From a virus: DNA of 39,341 nucleotides. Positions 16,636 to 24,977 of this stretch are shown one piece after another. A model generated the notes under the pieces. That model worked only from the letters and a program-made list of their open reading frames with translations, was not told the DNA's origin and did not search any database. Each line of letters opens with the position of its first letter. The stretch's first letter is position 1. The position numbers were made by a program, and so were the translations under genes. Location of the stretch: positions 1 through 39,341 of IMG/VR virus record IMGVR_UViG_3300019458_000617; one strand, 5' to 3'.

Positions 16636-17763
16636 ATGCAGTCGACGGCGGACCCCTACGCCTCGGGTACCGAGAGCCAGGCGACCAGCGCGGCAGGGGA
16701 GCTCGAGCGCTTGCGGTTCATGTTCAAGCAGGTGTTCGGCCTGACTCAGTGGTACCGACACGACCAAGCCCCGACCTTCAGCGTGAGCCACATCAATGTC
16801 TCGGCGCTCCACCTGACCTCGACCGCAGTGGCCGGCGGGACCGACAGGCAGCAAACCGCCATCTTGGCACGCTTCCCGGTGCTGACCGGACCGGACCACT
16901 GGACTGGCATCTTCTGGCCGCACAACACCGCCCACATGGCGTTTTCCTTCCGGGACTACCAGCATGCCAATGGCGGGGTCCAGGGTGGCATCGAGCTATA
17001 TCGCTTCCACGCCGAGGCCTTGACCCTCCATCACACGGTGACACTTCGATTCCGGCACTCAGCCCTCAACGGGAGCTTCCAGCATGTCACCGCCTTGGCG
17101 ATCGACTCCCTCGACCGGATCGTGGTCGGCCACAGCGGCGTGGCCCTGATCCTCCACGGAGCCAGCCTCTCCGGGCAGGGCGGGACCTCCAAGGCGCTGT
17201 TCTTGAGCGCCCAGGGCCATGTCTACGTCAACACGATCGCCTCGAGCAGCGGCGGCGGGGCCTCGACCTTCAACCTGACTCCACTGAACGCGATCCTTGC
17301 GCACCATGCGTTCGCCTTCCCGATCATCGCCAAGCACCAGGGCGGGGTCAGCAGTCAATTCGCGCTGATGTATTCCGACATCAATCACCAGTGGGCGCAC
17401 TGGGTGGCCTCGATGCCGACCGGGGCGACGAGCATGACGCTCGACCTCTTCAGCAGCCAGGGCACCAGGACCACCGGGTCGATCGGGTGGCATGTGCAGA
17501 CCTGGACGGTGGGCATCGGGGAGGACCCCAACACCGCCGCGAGCCATGTCTACATCTTCTATCCGGTCTCCGTCCAGGGGACGGCCGGCAAACTCACGAA
17601 GCAAACCGAGACCCTGACCAATAGCCTTGAGACCGGGAAGCTCATCTACATCAGCATCCGGCGGACCAATACCGGGAGCGCGGCCACCGGCAACCAGGTC
17701 AACACGTTTACCTATGCTACCGAGCACACGGCCTTCCGCTATGGTGTCCTGAGGTTCCAGTGA
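16387..17763 (+). CDS. Exported tail-fibre-like protein, His-rich (458 aa)
   Basis: AAGGAG (16374-16379) sits seven bases before ATG 16387. Residues 1-35 form a Sec signal (basic start, hydrophobic IAVTILTPVMFAAPWILV, AYA cleavage-like site). Residues ~38-60 carry the FRSWNTGDSVTAGDLNSSF pattern known from phage tail fibre N-terminal regions, followed by a short coiled-coil-like segment and a LR.MFKQVFG stretch. The rest is beta-rich with ~23 His. The first ~235 bases are AT-rich (about 46% GC against ~67% after 16621), so the N-terminus looks imported. A role as fibre or adhesin is likely; export as well as virion assembly needs explaining. It ends overlapping the next gene (TGATG). Confidence 0.72.
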   Translation: MSRFSRLALKIAVTILTPVMFAAPWILVEMNSAAYAVGNCSVFRSWNTGDSVTAGDLNSSFTTAAVTNSTLSCVDDFSATVSQMQSTADPYASGTESQATSAAGELERLRFMFKQVFGLTQWYRHDQAPTFSVSHINVSALHLTSTAVAGGTDRQQTAILARFPVLTGPDHWTGIFWPHNTAHMAFSFRDYQHANGGVQGGIELYRFHAEALTLHHTVTLRFRHSALNGSFQHVTALAIDSLDRIVVGHSGVALILHGASLSGQGGTSKALFLSAQGHVYVNTIASSSGGGASTFNLTPLNAILAHHAFAFPIIAKHQGGVSSQFALMYSDINHQWAHWVASMPTGATSMTLDLFSSQGTRTTGSIGWHVQTWTVGIGEDPNTAASHVYIFYPVSVQGTAGKLTKQTETLTNSLETGKLIYISIRRTNTGSAATGNQVNTFTYATEHTAFRYGVLRFQ

Positions 17764-18506
17764 TGACCCCACGCCGCTGGCTGTCGCTGCTCCTGATCGC
17801 TGTCACGCTCATGGTCTCGCTCCCGTCACCGGCCCATGCCAGATCCCTCGACTTCGATGGGTCAAACGGGACGATTTCATTCAAGCAGTTCGGCAGTCTG
17901 AGCGGGGCGACACGTCTCACGTGGACGGCCTGGATCAACATTGACAATGTTGCTGTCCGCACGTATTTCATGCAGGACTTCGCCAGCACAGCATTCAACA
18001 TTGGGATCGACAGCGCAGTAGGGAACGCAGGCCTTCGCTTCGACACCCATAGCAATGGTGGGCTCCTCAGCATCGCAGCGACTCCGCCTGTCGGAGTCTG
18101 GACTCATGTCGCCGTGCGGTTTGATGGCACTGCGGCCGGCGGTGCACGGGCTCGGTTCTATCTCGATGGGCTGCTTCAGACGATCACGGCAGAGAACACC
18201 GGTGTCAACATGGGAACGGTAGCCGACACCACGATCTTCCAGTTGGGGGCGACGATCACCTCGACGTTCAACGGCAGGATGTATAACGTCAAGATCTTCC
18301 TCGATGCGTTGACCGAGGAACAGATCCAAGCCGAGATGCAATGTTACCGGCCACAAGCGACCAGCCTGTTCTTCTGGGCCCCGCTCGATGGGGGAGACAA
18401 GGTGATTGCGGACCTCGCCTTCGGGCGGCTCAACTCGGATATCACGAGTGGGATCTCGGTCAGCGAGTCCACCCCGCCACTCGACTACTGCGGTGCCGGA
18501 GGCTAG
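17763..18506 (+). CDS. Exported LamG/concanavalin-like protein (247 aa)
   Basis: The start is ATG 17763 overlapping the upstream TGA, with GTG 17760 as an alternative. Residues 1-26 are a clear Sec signal (MTPRRWLSLLLIAVTLMVSL, then AHA before the mature start). The mature part fits a LamG-type concanavalin sandwich: an LDFDGSNGTISF strand, a TWTAWINID strand, WTHVAVRFDG and RFYLDGLLQT blocks, and a C-terminal strand region with MYNVKIF. LamG domains often bind sugars. Together with the preceding fibre it forms a translationally coupled pair, suggesting receptor or host-surface binding. It ends in TAG, with GGAGG for the next gene overlapping its 3' end. Confidence 0.75.
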   Translation: MTPRRWLSLLLIAVTLMVSLPSPAHARSLDFDGSNGTISFKQFGSLSGATRLTWTAWINIDNVAVRTYFMQDFASTAFNIGIDSAVGNAGLRFDTHSNGGLLSIAATPPVGVWTHVAVRFDGTAAGGARARFYLDGLLQTITAENTGVNMGTVADTTIFQLGATITSTFNGRMYNVKIFLDALTEEQIQAEMQCYRPQATSLFFWAPLDGGDKVIADLAFGRLNSDITSGISVSESTPPLDYCGAGG

Positions 18507-18510
18507 GCCC

Positions 18511-20004
18511 ATGAGCGACTTCTTAGATTTCGACTTCCGCAGCTATGACCTCGGCGGCAGCGGCGGCTTAGACACCAGTTTCCTCGATCAGTACAGCAGC
18601 CCGGGTTACTCATTCGAGACGCCAGATTCTGCGGTGTCTTTCGATTTCCAGATGCCAGAGTTCGTCCTCCAGGGTGGGGGCTGGGATCAGGCCTCCTGGT
18701 TGCGCGAGCAGCCGGAGTACCGGCTCGGAACTGGCGGGTCTCTCGGCATGCCGGGTACCTACGATGCGCTCTTCCAGCCGACGGGCCAGCGGATCACCGG
18801 CTATGACCCATCGACAGGGGTCTATTTCGACACGACCGGCAACCCGGTCACCCCACAGGCCGGCGGCCCCACCACCGGGCCGCTCACGGCCGGTGGGCAG
18901 GTGACCCAGGCGCAGGATCCAGAGGCCATGCTGAGGCAAGGGGCTTATAGCCAGAGCCCCTACAGCACCGGTGCCGGATACGGCGGGGTACCAGCCACCG
19001 GCTCTGGGCAGCCCGGGGGGGCCGGAACCGGCGGCGGTGGCGGGTGGATGGACATGGTCGGCGGCTTCCTCAAGAGTCCGCTTGGAGGTCTCCTGAGCTC
19101 CGCAGCCGTGGGGGCTGCCGGGCTTGGCGCAGGCCGAGCGCTAGCCGGCGGTACCCCGCGCGCCCCGCAGCCGACGCTCGCGCCTGGAAGTCCGATCAAT
19201 GCCGCCGGTCAGAACACCCTGGCCCAGATGTTCGCCGACCAAGCTGCCCGTGAGGCCGGCTACCAGGCCGCGCAGGCACCCGGCTACGAGTCGATCCGCA
19301 ACCAGGCCATGACCCTGATCCCTGGGCAACTCAACCCGGTGACGGTGGAAAACTACAACGACCCCGTCCAGGCCGCGCTCCGCTCCGAGCTCATGTCCAC
19401 CCTCCAGGGCGGCGCCAGCCCGCTGGTCGAAGAGCGGCTCCGCAAGGAGTGGGAGACCCTCCAGAACACCATGTTCCGTCGGCTCGGCCCGGACTGGGAG
19501 CTCTCCAGCGCAGGGCAGGAGACCCTCCAGGCCTTCAACCGCAATGCCAACATCGCGCGGGATGAGAGCAAGCGGGGCGCGGTCGCCGCCTACTCCCCGC
19601 TCGAACAGGAGCGGGCTCGCTTCAGCTACCAGGCTCCGGTCGAGAAGGCCCGGGCCCTCGGCGGCGAGCAGCGCGCCTACGTGGACACCCTGTCGCGGTC
19701 GAGCGCGCTTGGCCGCATGGACCCCTACCAGCTGCAAGCTGGCCTTGGCGGGAATCCCGACCAATACCGCTTGCCGATGACCCAGTTGGGTTTCCAGGGT
19801 CAAACCGCAGGCTTCGGGGCTCAGAACCAGGAGCGGCGCGACATTATGTCGGGTGTCGGCAGTGTGGCGGGCACCGTTGCGGGCCAGATTGGCAACCTCG
19901 GCCAGTCAGATCGGATCGCCAGGGCCATCCGAGAAATGAACGGTGGGGCGCTGCCGAACACCAGCGGTGGGGGCGTGCTCGGTCAACGGCCATGGGGGAC
20001 ATAA
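18511..20004 (+). CDS. Internal virion / ejection-type protein, Gly-rich then helical (497 aa)
   Basis: ATG 18511 lies eight bases after GGAGG (18498-18502). An upstream in-frame start overlaps the previous gene and is rejected. Residues 1-200 are Gly/Pro/Ser/Tyr-rich with acidic start (SDFLDFDFRSYDL). Residues ~205-225 form a hydrophobic patch (GGFLKSPLGGLLSSAAVGAA). The C-terminal half is helical and charged, with several Arg/Glu-rich blocks (ERLRKEWETLQNT). The pattern matches podovirus ejection proteins that leave the head and enter the host cell envelope. Function is inferred. It overlaps the next gene (TAATG). Confidence 0.65.
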   Translation: MSDFLDFDFRSYDLGGSGGLDTSFLDQYSSPGYSFETPDSAVSFDFQMPEFVLQGGGWDQASWLREQPEYRLGTGGSLGMPGTYDALFQPTGQRITGYDPSTGVYFDTTGNPVTPQAGGPTTGPLTAGGQVTQAQDPEAMLRQGAYSQSPYSTGAGYGGVPATGSGQPGGAGTGGGGGWMDMVGGFLKSPLGGLLSSAAVGAAGLGAGRALAGGTPRAPQPTLAPGSPINAAGQNTLAQMFADQAAREAGYQAAQAPGYESIRNQAMTLIPGQLNPVTVENYNDPVQAALRSELMSTLQGGASPLVEERLRKEWETLQNTMFRRLGPDWELSSAGQETLQAFNRNANIARDESKRGAVAAYSPLEQERARFSYQAPVEKARALGGEQRAYVDTLSRSSALGRMDPYQLQAGLGGNPDQYRLPMTQLGFQGQTAGFGAQNQERRDIMSGVGSVAGTVAGQIGNLGQSDRIARAIREMNGGALPNTSGGGVLGQRPWGT

Positions 20005-21584
20005 TGGGCGGCATCGGGCCCTACTTCAGCACGTTCAACGAAGCGTACCTGAACTCCAGGGAGCTCGGTCGGCGGGAGGGCGAGTCGGCTCTACGCGAGG
20101 CCCTTACCCTCGAGGACATGCGACGACAGGCCCAGGAGGGGCAGGACATGGGCATGCTCGCGAGCGCCTACCAGGCGCGTCGCCGCGCGCTTGAGGCAGG
20201 TCCACCGCCGAGCCCCACGCCTGCGGCCGGCATGCCGATACCCACGCCCACGCTGGCACCGGACCAAGTCAATGGGCTCGAGGGGGCCGGGGCGCCGCTG
20301 AGCCCGGTTCAGCCACCGGTACCAATGGGGCCGAGCGCGATGCCGGGCGCCCCTGCTGGGGAGGCACCGCGCCGTGAAAGCCTGCTCTCCGCACTCGCCC
20401 CGGACGTGGCTGGTCGCTTGCTCCGCTCCGGAGCCGGCCGCAGCGCCATCAAGGACCTCGAGGCGGCGCAGATCGAGCAGGAGCAACAGGACAACCGCAT
20501 GAAGGCAGACAAGATCCTCGACGAGGCCACCAAGGCCATGAAGGCCGGAGACTCGCTGGCGTACTACGACCATGCAGCCAAGGCCATGCGAGTACTCGGA
20601 CACTACCAGGCTGCGGCCCAGTACACCGAGCACGCGATGAATCTCCGCAGCGACGACAAGGAAAGCAAGGCAGCGAACGAGGACCTCGGACGGTGGCTCA
20701 AGGCCAACACCGCCTATACCAACGATCAGTCACCGGAGAACTATGCGGCCCTCCTCAACGAACTCGGCCAGGCCAACAGCAAGGGCTCGAGGGCGCTCCG
20801 GGGCCAGATTATCGACAACGTCATCAAGAAGACCGTCAACCAGAACCCCCAGGTCACGGGCTTCAGCCGGGCCATTTCCGGGGCCTATCGCGACACGTTT
20901 GCGGCCGGCAAGGAGCCGGATGCCGAAAAGATCTTCCGGGCTGCTGCCTCTGCGGATCCGCAGGGGTTCAACGCCTACGTCTACGACGCGCTGGCGAACC
21001 AGAAGAACCTGCCCGAAGTGGTACTGAAGAAGATCCTCCGGTGGGACGTGACCGACGCCAAGGAGGTTCCGAAGGATGTGTACGGATTCGCTTTCGCGGA
21101 GACCCAGGCGAGATTCCCAACTCTCCGCAAGGACGACCCGAAATTCATGGAGTCCTGGTGGCAGGCCATCGTCAAGAAAACCAAGGAGACCGAGACCGCC
21201 AAGGCCAAGCCCGATGACATCGAGAAGGGCATCCGGGCCGACGTGTCCGAGCTCCGGCGGCGCCTGAGCGATGTCCGGCTTGACCTCAAGCGCAACCCTG
21301 GCATGGCCGATGATGACCCGGAGAGGTACCGCTCGCTCCGGCAGGAGGAGCAGCAGGCCGTCCAAGATCTCGGATACCACGAACAGCGGCTCCGGAAGGT
21401 GACTGGCCAGCCGGAGCCCAAGCCGGAGCCGGTCCAGATCCCAGTGAATCCGCCGAACCCGAAGCTCAAGCCGGGGACCGACAAGTACAACCAGCAAGCC
21501 AAGGCCGAGATCGCCAGGCTCAAGCAAGCTGGGTATAACCGCGACCAGATCAAGGCCATGATGGCCAAGGGCGGATGGCAATAA
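20004..21584 (+). CDS. Internal virion / ejection-type protein, long helical (526 aa)
   Basis: I prefer ATG 20004 in a TAATG overlap with GGGGGA just upstream; the in-frame ATG 19992 would give four more residues. The protein is acidic/basic and mostly helical. It has an early FSTFNEAYLNSRELGRREGE helix, a Pro-rich linker (~65-115), a long charged helical region (~115-400), and a coiled-coil stretch with ELRRRLSDVRLDLKR. The C-terminus is a Pro-rich linker followed by a 40-residue module (DKYNQQAKAEIARLKQAGYN, then GGWQ). That module recurs in the next gene. No enzymatic motif is visible. Ejected structural protein is the best guess from synteny. Confidence 0.65.
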   Translation: MGGIGPYFSTFNEAYLNSRELGRREGESALREALTLEDMRRQAQEGQDMGMLASAYQARRRALEAGPPPSPTPAAGMPIPTPTLAPDQVNGLEGAGAPLSPVQPPVPMGPSAMPGAPAGEAPRRESLLSALAPDVAGRLLRSGAGRSAIKDLEAAQIEQEQQDNRMKADKILDEATKAMKAGDSLAYYDHAAKAMRVLGHYQAAAQYTEHAMNLRSDDKESKAANEDLGRWLKANTAYTNDQSPENYAALLNELGQANSKGSRALRGQIIDNVIKKTVNQNPQVTGFSRAISGAYRDTFAAGKEPDAEKIFRAAASADPQGFNAYVYDALANQKNLPEVVLKKILRWDVTDAKEVPKDVYGFAFAETQARFPTLRKDDPKFMESWWQAIVKKTKETETAKAKPDDIEKGIRADVSELRRRLSDVRLDLKRNPGMADDDPERYRSLRQEEQQAVQDLGYHEQRLRKVTGQPEPKPEPVQIPVNPPNPKLKPGTDKYNQQAKAEIARLKQAGYNRDQIKAMMAKGGWQ

Positions 21585-21817
21585 TGCAACATCGGCGGCA
21601 GCTCTTCGAGGGCAAAGCGCAACCGCCAGCTGTGCCTGTAAAATCAGAGCCTGAGCCGGCGAAGATTAAGATTCCGGTTTCAGCACCGCCCGCCAAGTAT
21701 CAGCCGACGCATGACAAATACCAGAAGGCCATGGCGGCGGAATGGGGCAGACTGAAGGCGGCCGGCTACAGCCGGGATCAAATCATGGAGGCCATGCAAG
21801 GGAGAGGCTGGAAGTGA
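21584..21817 (+). CDS. Small protein paralogous to the C-terminus of the upstream gene (77 aa)
   Basis: ATG 21584 overlaps the upstream TAA (TAATG). The in-frame ATG 21575 lies inside the previous gene. The last ~40 residues align with the end of the preceding protein: DKYQKAMAAEWGRLKAAGYS against DKYNQQAKAEIARLKQAGYN, followed by RDQI and GRGW/GGW endings. The Lys/Pro-rich linker before the module is also similar (EPEPAKIKIPV). This is a partial duplication. It could be a small ligand or partner of the same surface as the module in the large protein. Function is unknown. It ends just before an HNH gene on the minus strand. Confidence 0.75.
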   Translation: MQHRRQLFEGKAQPPAVPVKSEPEPAKIKIPVSAPPAKYQPTHDKYQKAMAAEWGRLKAAGYSRDQIMEAMQGRGWK

Positions 21818-21819
21818 AA

Positions 21820-22131
21820 TTAGCGTGTTGGGTGACGAGCGAGGTGGCACGGTCGGCACAGCCAGATCACGTCCAGCGGCCGACCGTAGTCCTCGTGATG
21901 CTTCTGGCTCTTCTCACTTCCGCAGTCTTCGCACGGATTGCGGATCAAAAGCCCCCTGCGTTGATAGGTATTTGCGTAGGATCGACAGTTGGCCTTCTGC
22001 TTAGCCAGCGAAGACAGATCGCGGTGCTTCGGCCGGGTTGCTCGCATGTTGGCGGCATGACATGAGAGACAAAGACGCTGGCCTGGTCGGCGGGGGTTTG
22101 GGCAGCGGCTACAACTCGGCACGTGAAACAT
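21820..22131 (-). CDS. HNH endonuclease, small Cys/His type (103 aa)
   Basis: Minus strand. I take ATG at 22131-22129 as start; a GTG at 22188 would add 19 residues. Two Cys pairs (CSRC, CLSC) at the N-terminus suggest a zinc finger. A PCEDCG...KHHEDYGRPLDVIWLC..CH..H core follows, typical of small phage HNH homing endonucleases. It occupies the gap between the 77-residue paralogue and a coiled-coil gene, two bases after the former's stop. Neither candidate start has a good ribosome site. The enzyme would nick or cut DNA at cognate phage sites. No homing intron is evident around it. Confidence 0.85.
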   Translation of the reverse strand: MFHVPSCSRCPNPRRPGQRLCLSCHAANMRATRPKHRDLSSLAKQKANCRSYANTYQRRGLLIRNPCEDCGSEKSQKHHEDYGRPLDVIWLCRPCHLARHPTR

Positions 22132-22170
22132 CGTAACATAAGTGCCCGCGGGCAAAGGGGGGAACAAGAG

Positions 22171-22236
22171 ATGGAAGAGCTCACGCAAGCAGATCTGGAC
22201 AATCGGAAGGCAGCCGCCAAGGGGGAGTCGAGATGA
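22171..22236 (+). CDS. Possible 21-residue protein upstream of the coiled-coil gene
   Basis: ATG 22171 follows a GGGGGG-containing ribosome-site-like stretch and encodes 21 residues rich in Ala, Lys, Glu and Gln. Its TGA (22234-22236) overlaps the next ATG (22233), the same coupling seen in true gene pairs here. It could be a real tiny gene, or a leader peptide that couples translation, or a remnant left after HNH insertion. No homology is claimed. Confidence 0.35.
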   Translation: MEELTQADLDNRKAAAKGESR

Positions 22237-22817
22237 GTGAGATCACCAGACAGGACATCGCGGACCTGGAAGCCGCCGGGCCGGTCATCCGTGCGCTCGC
22301 GCGCCTGGAGCCGGTCATTCGCAAGGCGCAGGCCTTGCAGGCCAGGATGCAGGAGGTGTCGGCGCTCGAGGCCAAGATCGCCGGTCTGAGCCAGAGCCTC
22401 GCCGACCAGCGCGCGGCCGCCGAGAAACTCCTCAGTGCGGAGCTCGAGGCGCGGTCGGAGATGGAGAAAGCCGAGTCTGCCCGGCGCTTGGAGGTGGTCG
22501 ACGCAAAGATCGCCGCCGCGGAGCAACGGGTGCAGAGCCTCCGACAGGATGAGGGCCGGCTGCGGGAGGAGATGACCCAGACCAAGGCGCGCCTGGAGGG
22601 CGAGCTCGCGACACTACGGGAGCAGGCCCGGAAGGCCCGTGAGGACTCGGCCATGGTGATCGGCGAGGCTCGGCAGACCCTTGCGGCGGCCCGGGCCACC
22701 ATCGCCAAGGAGCGCGAGGCCGCGGAGGTCGAGCACCGGGAGATCGCGGCTGCGGTCGATGCGCTGAAGGCCGAGCGGGCGCGGATCGCCCGCGAGCTCA
22801 AGGCCGTCATCGGCTGA
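22233..22817 (+). CDS. Coiled-coil protein (194 aa)
   Basis: The start is ATG 22233, preceded by GGGGGAG. Almost the entire sequence is Ala, Glu, Arg, Lys and Leu with long heptad-like patterns, so it should form an extended coiled coil. No Cys or Pro-rich segments break it until the end. It is placed among fibre and virion genes, suggesting a structural rod, tail or capsid-bound component, but no function is certain. A low-complexity coiled coil cannot be placed in a family from sequence alone. Confidence 0.7.
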   Translation: MSEITRQDIADLEAAGPVIRALARLEPVIRKAQALQARMQEVSALEAKIAGLSQSLADQRAAAEKLLSAELEARSEMEKAESARRLEVVDAKIAAAEQRVQSLRQDEGRLREEMTQTKARLEGELATLREQARKAREDSAMVIGEARQTLAAARATIAKEREAAEVEHREIAAAVDALKAERARIARELKAVIG

Positions 22818-22830
22818 ACCCAGTCCGGCC

Positions 22831-23145
22831 ATGTTCACAGCCGGGACGCCGGTTAACGCCCCCGCGGGCGGGGCGGTGCTCGTCACGAGCCAGATCGTCA
22901 CCACCGCCCGTCAGTACACGGTGCGGGTGATGGTGGCGACCGCTGAGCCGTTCTGGGCGACGATCACCCACCGCCGGCCGGCCGGGGGTGCGGTATCGCA
23001 GATCTTCCTGCCGGTGAATTCCCTCTTCGGGCCGGAGAACGTGGGTACCTACTACATGGATGCCGGCGATTATGTCGAGGTGGCAGTCCGAAATGGGGCC
23101 GAGCCGGCCGGCGGGACGGTCCAGGCCACCGTGGAAATCCTATGA
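22831..23145 (+). CDS. Small beta-rich virion-like protein (104 aa)
   Basis: ATG 22831 is the start, with no good ribosome site visible; it is 13 bases after the coiled-coil gene. The sequence is rich in Val, Thr and Gly in alternating hydrophobic runs (VRVMVATAEPFWATITHRR), as in a beta sandwich. The C-terminus GTVQATVEIL overlaps the next gene's ATG (ATGA). It probably assembles with, or precedes, the repeat fibre. No family is recognised. Confidence 0.65.
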   Translation: MFTAGTPVNAPAGGAVLVTSQIVTTARQYTVRVMVATAEPFWATITHRRPAGGAVSQIFLPVNSLFGPENVGTYYMDAGDYVEVAVRNGAEPAGGTVQATVEIL

Positions 23146-24977
23146 AGCGGGCCGCGATCCTCTGCGCCCTGCTCGCCCTGCTCTTGGTGCCGTGGCTGGT
23201 CCAGGCCCAGCAACCGGCCCAGCGGGTCATCATCATGGACCCGACCGGGACGCACGCCGCGTCGGTCAGCGGCGGGAACCTGGCCACCTCTGGGAGCGCC
23301 AGCGTCACCGTAGACACGATCAGCCACATCACCTCTGCGGTGCACGTGGCCGGGATCGCCAACACCGTCTTGGTGAACTGCGTGACGGGGTGCTCGGCCT
23401 CGAGCTCGACGCATACCGCGGTCAGCCAGACGGCCGCCCCGTGGACGATCGCCCACATCGCGGCCGTGGTCCACGTCCAGATCAGCGGGCGCCCCGGGAT
23501 CGCCGCCCACCAGGCCGGGACGTGGACGGTCGACGTGAACAGCGGATCCGTCACGGTCAGCGGGACGGTGGCGGCGACTCAGTCCGGGGCCTACAATGTC
23601 GGCGCCGCGCAGTCCGGGACATGGATGATTGCTGCGGCCCATATCGTCGGTGGATCCGGCCATCTCGCGGTGACCATGGCGGGTGGCGGCCACCTGGCTG
23701 TGACGCAGGCCGCGAGCCCCTGGTCAGTCTCCTGCACAAACTGCTCCGGCGGTTCCGGCGATGCAGTGAACGTCTTCCATCAGTCCACGATTCGCCACAT
23801 CTCCAGCACGACCCACGTCTTCCTGGTGGGCATGAGCCGGGAGGCCCATCTCGCCGCTGCCCAGAGCGGCGCATGGAACGTGACCGCGCAAGCCGCAGCC
23901 GGCCATCACTTCGCGGTGACCATGCCGCAGCACGTGGCGGTCACCTTCGCAGGCGGGGGCCACGTAGCCATCACCCAGGCCGCCAGCCTATCGGTCTCCT
24001 GCTCGAACTGCGCGGGCGGCTCGAGCGATGCGGTCAACGTCTTCCACCAGTCGACGATCCGGCATATCTCCAGTGTGACCCACGTCGCGGTCACGGGGTT
24101 CTCCCGGGAAGCCCACCTGGCCGTCGCGCAATCCGGCGTCTGGAATGTGACCGCCCACCAAGGAGGAGCCTGGACAAACCTGAACGTCGGGCACATCGCC
24201 GCGATGCTCCACGTCGCCATCGTGGACCTCCCGCGTTGGGCCCACATGGCGGTTGCCCAGTCCGGGGCGAACCCGTGGAACGTCACCGCGCATCAGGGCG
24301 GGGCCTGGGTGAACATCAACATCGGCCACCAGTCGACGGTGCGCCATGTGGTGATTCTCGACTGGCAGCGGTGGGCGCATCTGGCCGCCGCGCAGTCCGG
24401 AGCCTGGAACGTGACTGCGCATCAGGGAGGCCAGTGGAACATCGCCCACGTCAACACGGTGACGCATGTAGTGGGCAACATGGTCCTGCGAAATGTCGCC
24501 GGCACCGCCGTTACGGTCACCGGCACCGCGTTGGATGTCAACTGCACCGGCTGCTCGTCCGCGTCCACGGTCAATGTTGGCCACATCTCAGGAGCGGTCC
24601 ACATCGCCGGGATCTCCAACGTCAGTTCAACCGCCATGATGGCCTGCCATTCCAGAGGCGCCTTCAGTCTGACAGCCAATGGGGTCATCGCTGGCGCAAA
24701 CTCAGGCCAGCGAATCTTCATTTGCGGAATCCTAGCGATCAGTGCGGTCGCCGAGAACATTTCAATCGTTGAGGGATCCGGAAGCGCCTGCGGCACTGGG
24801 ACCGTCGCCATTATTGGCGCGACATCAGGGGCATTGCCAGTCGCAGCGGGGGGCGGGTTCAGTGCGATCCAGGCCTTCCCGTGGATCGCCACGACGACGG
24901 CCGGAAACGCAGTCTGTCTGATTAAGTCCGGTGTCGGCACGGTCGCGGGTGTCATCACCTACAGGGGGGCGCCATAA
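23142..24977 (+). CDS. Exported His-rich beta-repeat fibre (611 aa)
   Basis: ATG 23142 overlaps the upstream stop. Residues 1-24 form a Sec signal (MKRAAILCALLALLLVPWLV then QAQ). Residues ~50-490 are repeats built from strands ending in Gln-Ser-Gly-x-Trp-Asn-Val-Thr and from an H-x5-H-V motif, as in HIAAVVHV, HISSVTHV and HQSTVRHV. There are 36 His, about 6% of residues. Four Cys pairs occur (NCVTGC, SCTNC, SCSNC, NCTGC). The last ~110 residues (FICGILAISAVAENISIVEG and following) form a separate beta domain I have seen ending similar phage proteins. Overall it suggests a long adhesive fibre or needle, possibly metal-bound or disulfide-locked. It ends in TAA inside a TAATG overlap. Confidence 0.72.
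   Translation: MKRAAILCALLALLLVPWLVQAQQPAQRVIIMDPTGTHAASVSGGNLATSGSASVTVDTISHITSAVHVAGIANTVLVNCVTGCSASSSTHTAVSQTAAPWTIAHIAAVVHVQISGRPGIAAHQAGTWTVDVNSGSVTVSGTVAATQSGAYNVGAAQSGTWMIAAAHIVGGSGHLAVTMAGGGHLAVTQAASPWSVSCTNCSGGSGDAVNVFHQSTIRHISSTTHVFLVGMSREAHLAAAQSGAWNVTAQAAAGHHFAVTMPQHVAVTFAGGGHVAITQAASLSVSCSNCAGGSSDAVNVFHQSTIRHISSVTHVAVTGFSREAHLAVAQSGVWNVTAHQGGAWTNLNVGHIAAMLHVAIVDLPRWAHMAVAQSGANPWNVTAHQGGAWVNINIGHQSTVRHVVILDWQRWAHLAAAQSGAWNVTAHQGGQWNIAHVNTVTHVVGNMVLRNVAGTAVTVTGTALDVNCTGCSSASTVNVGHISGAVHIAGISNVSSTAMMACHSRGAFSLTANGVIAGANSGQRIFICGILAISAVAENISIVEGSGSACGTGTVAIIGATSGALPVAAGGGFSAIQAFPWIATTTAGNAVCLIKSGVGTVAGVITYRGAP
23730..24480 (+). repeat. Four degenerate protein-level repeats in the His-rich fibre
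   Basis: Two close copies start at the SCTNC and SCSNC motifs (around 23730 and 23998) and share GDAVNVFHQSTIRHISS-like stretches. Two shorter copies follow with RWAHMAVAQSG/RWAHLAAAQSG and VTAHQGG. They are similar in protein and partly in DNA. The modules suggest growth by duplication. Confidence 0.65.

Noticed and set aside
21742-22065. 107-residue plus-strand frame with membrane-like run
   Set aside because: It overlaps the 77-residue gene and is antisense to the HNH gene; the hydrophobic run comes from the complement of the finger region.
23060-24772. 570-residue frame overlapping the His-rich fibre in another phase
   Set aside because: It is Arg/Gly/Pro/His-rich, typical of an out-of-phase translation of a GC-rich gene; the phase with signal peptide and repeats is clearly the real one.
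16387-24977. Diversity-generating retroelement variable region in the His-rich fibres
   Set aside because: No template repeat or reverse transcriptase is in the window, and the His codons do not show an adenine-directed pattern.
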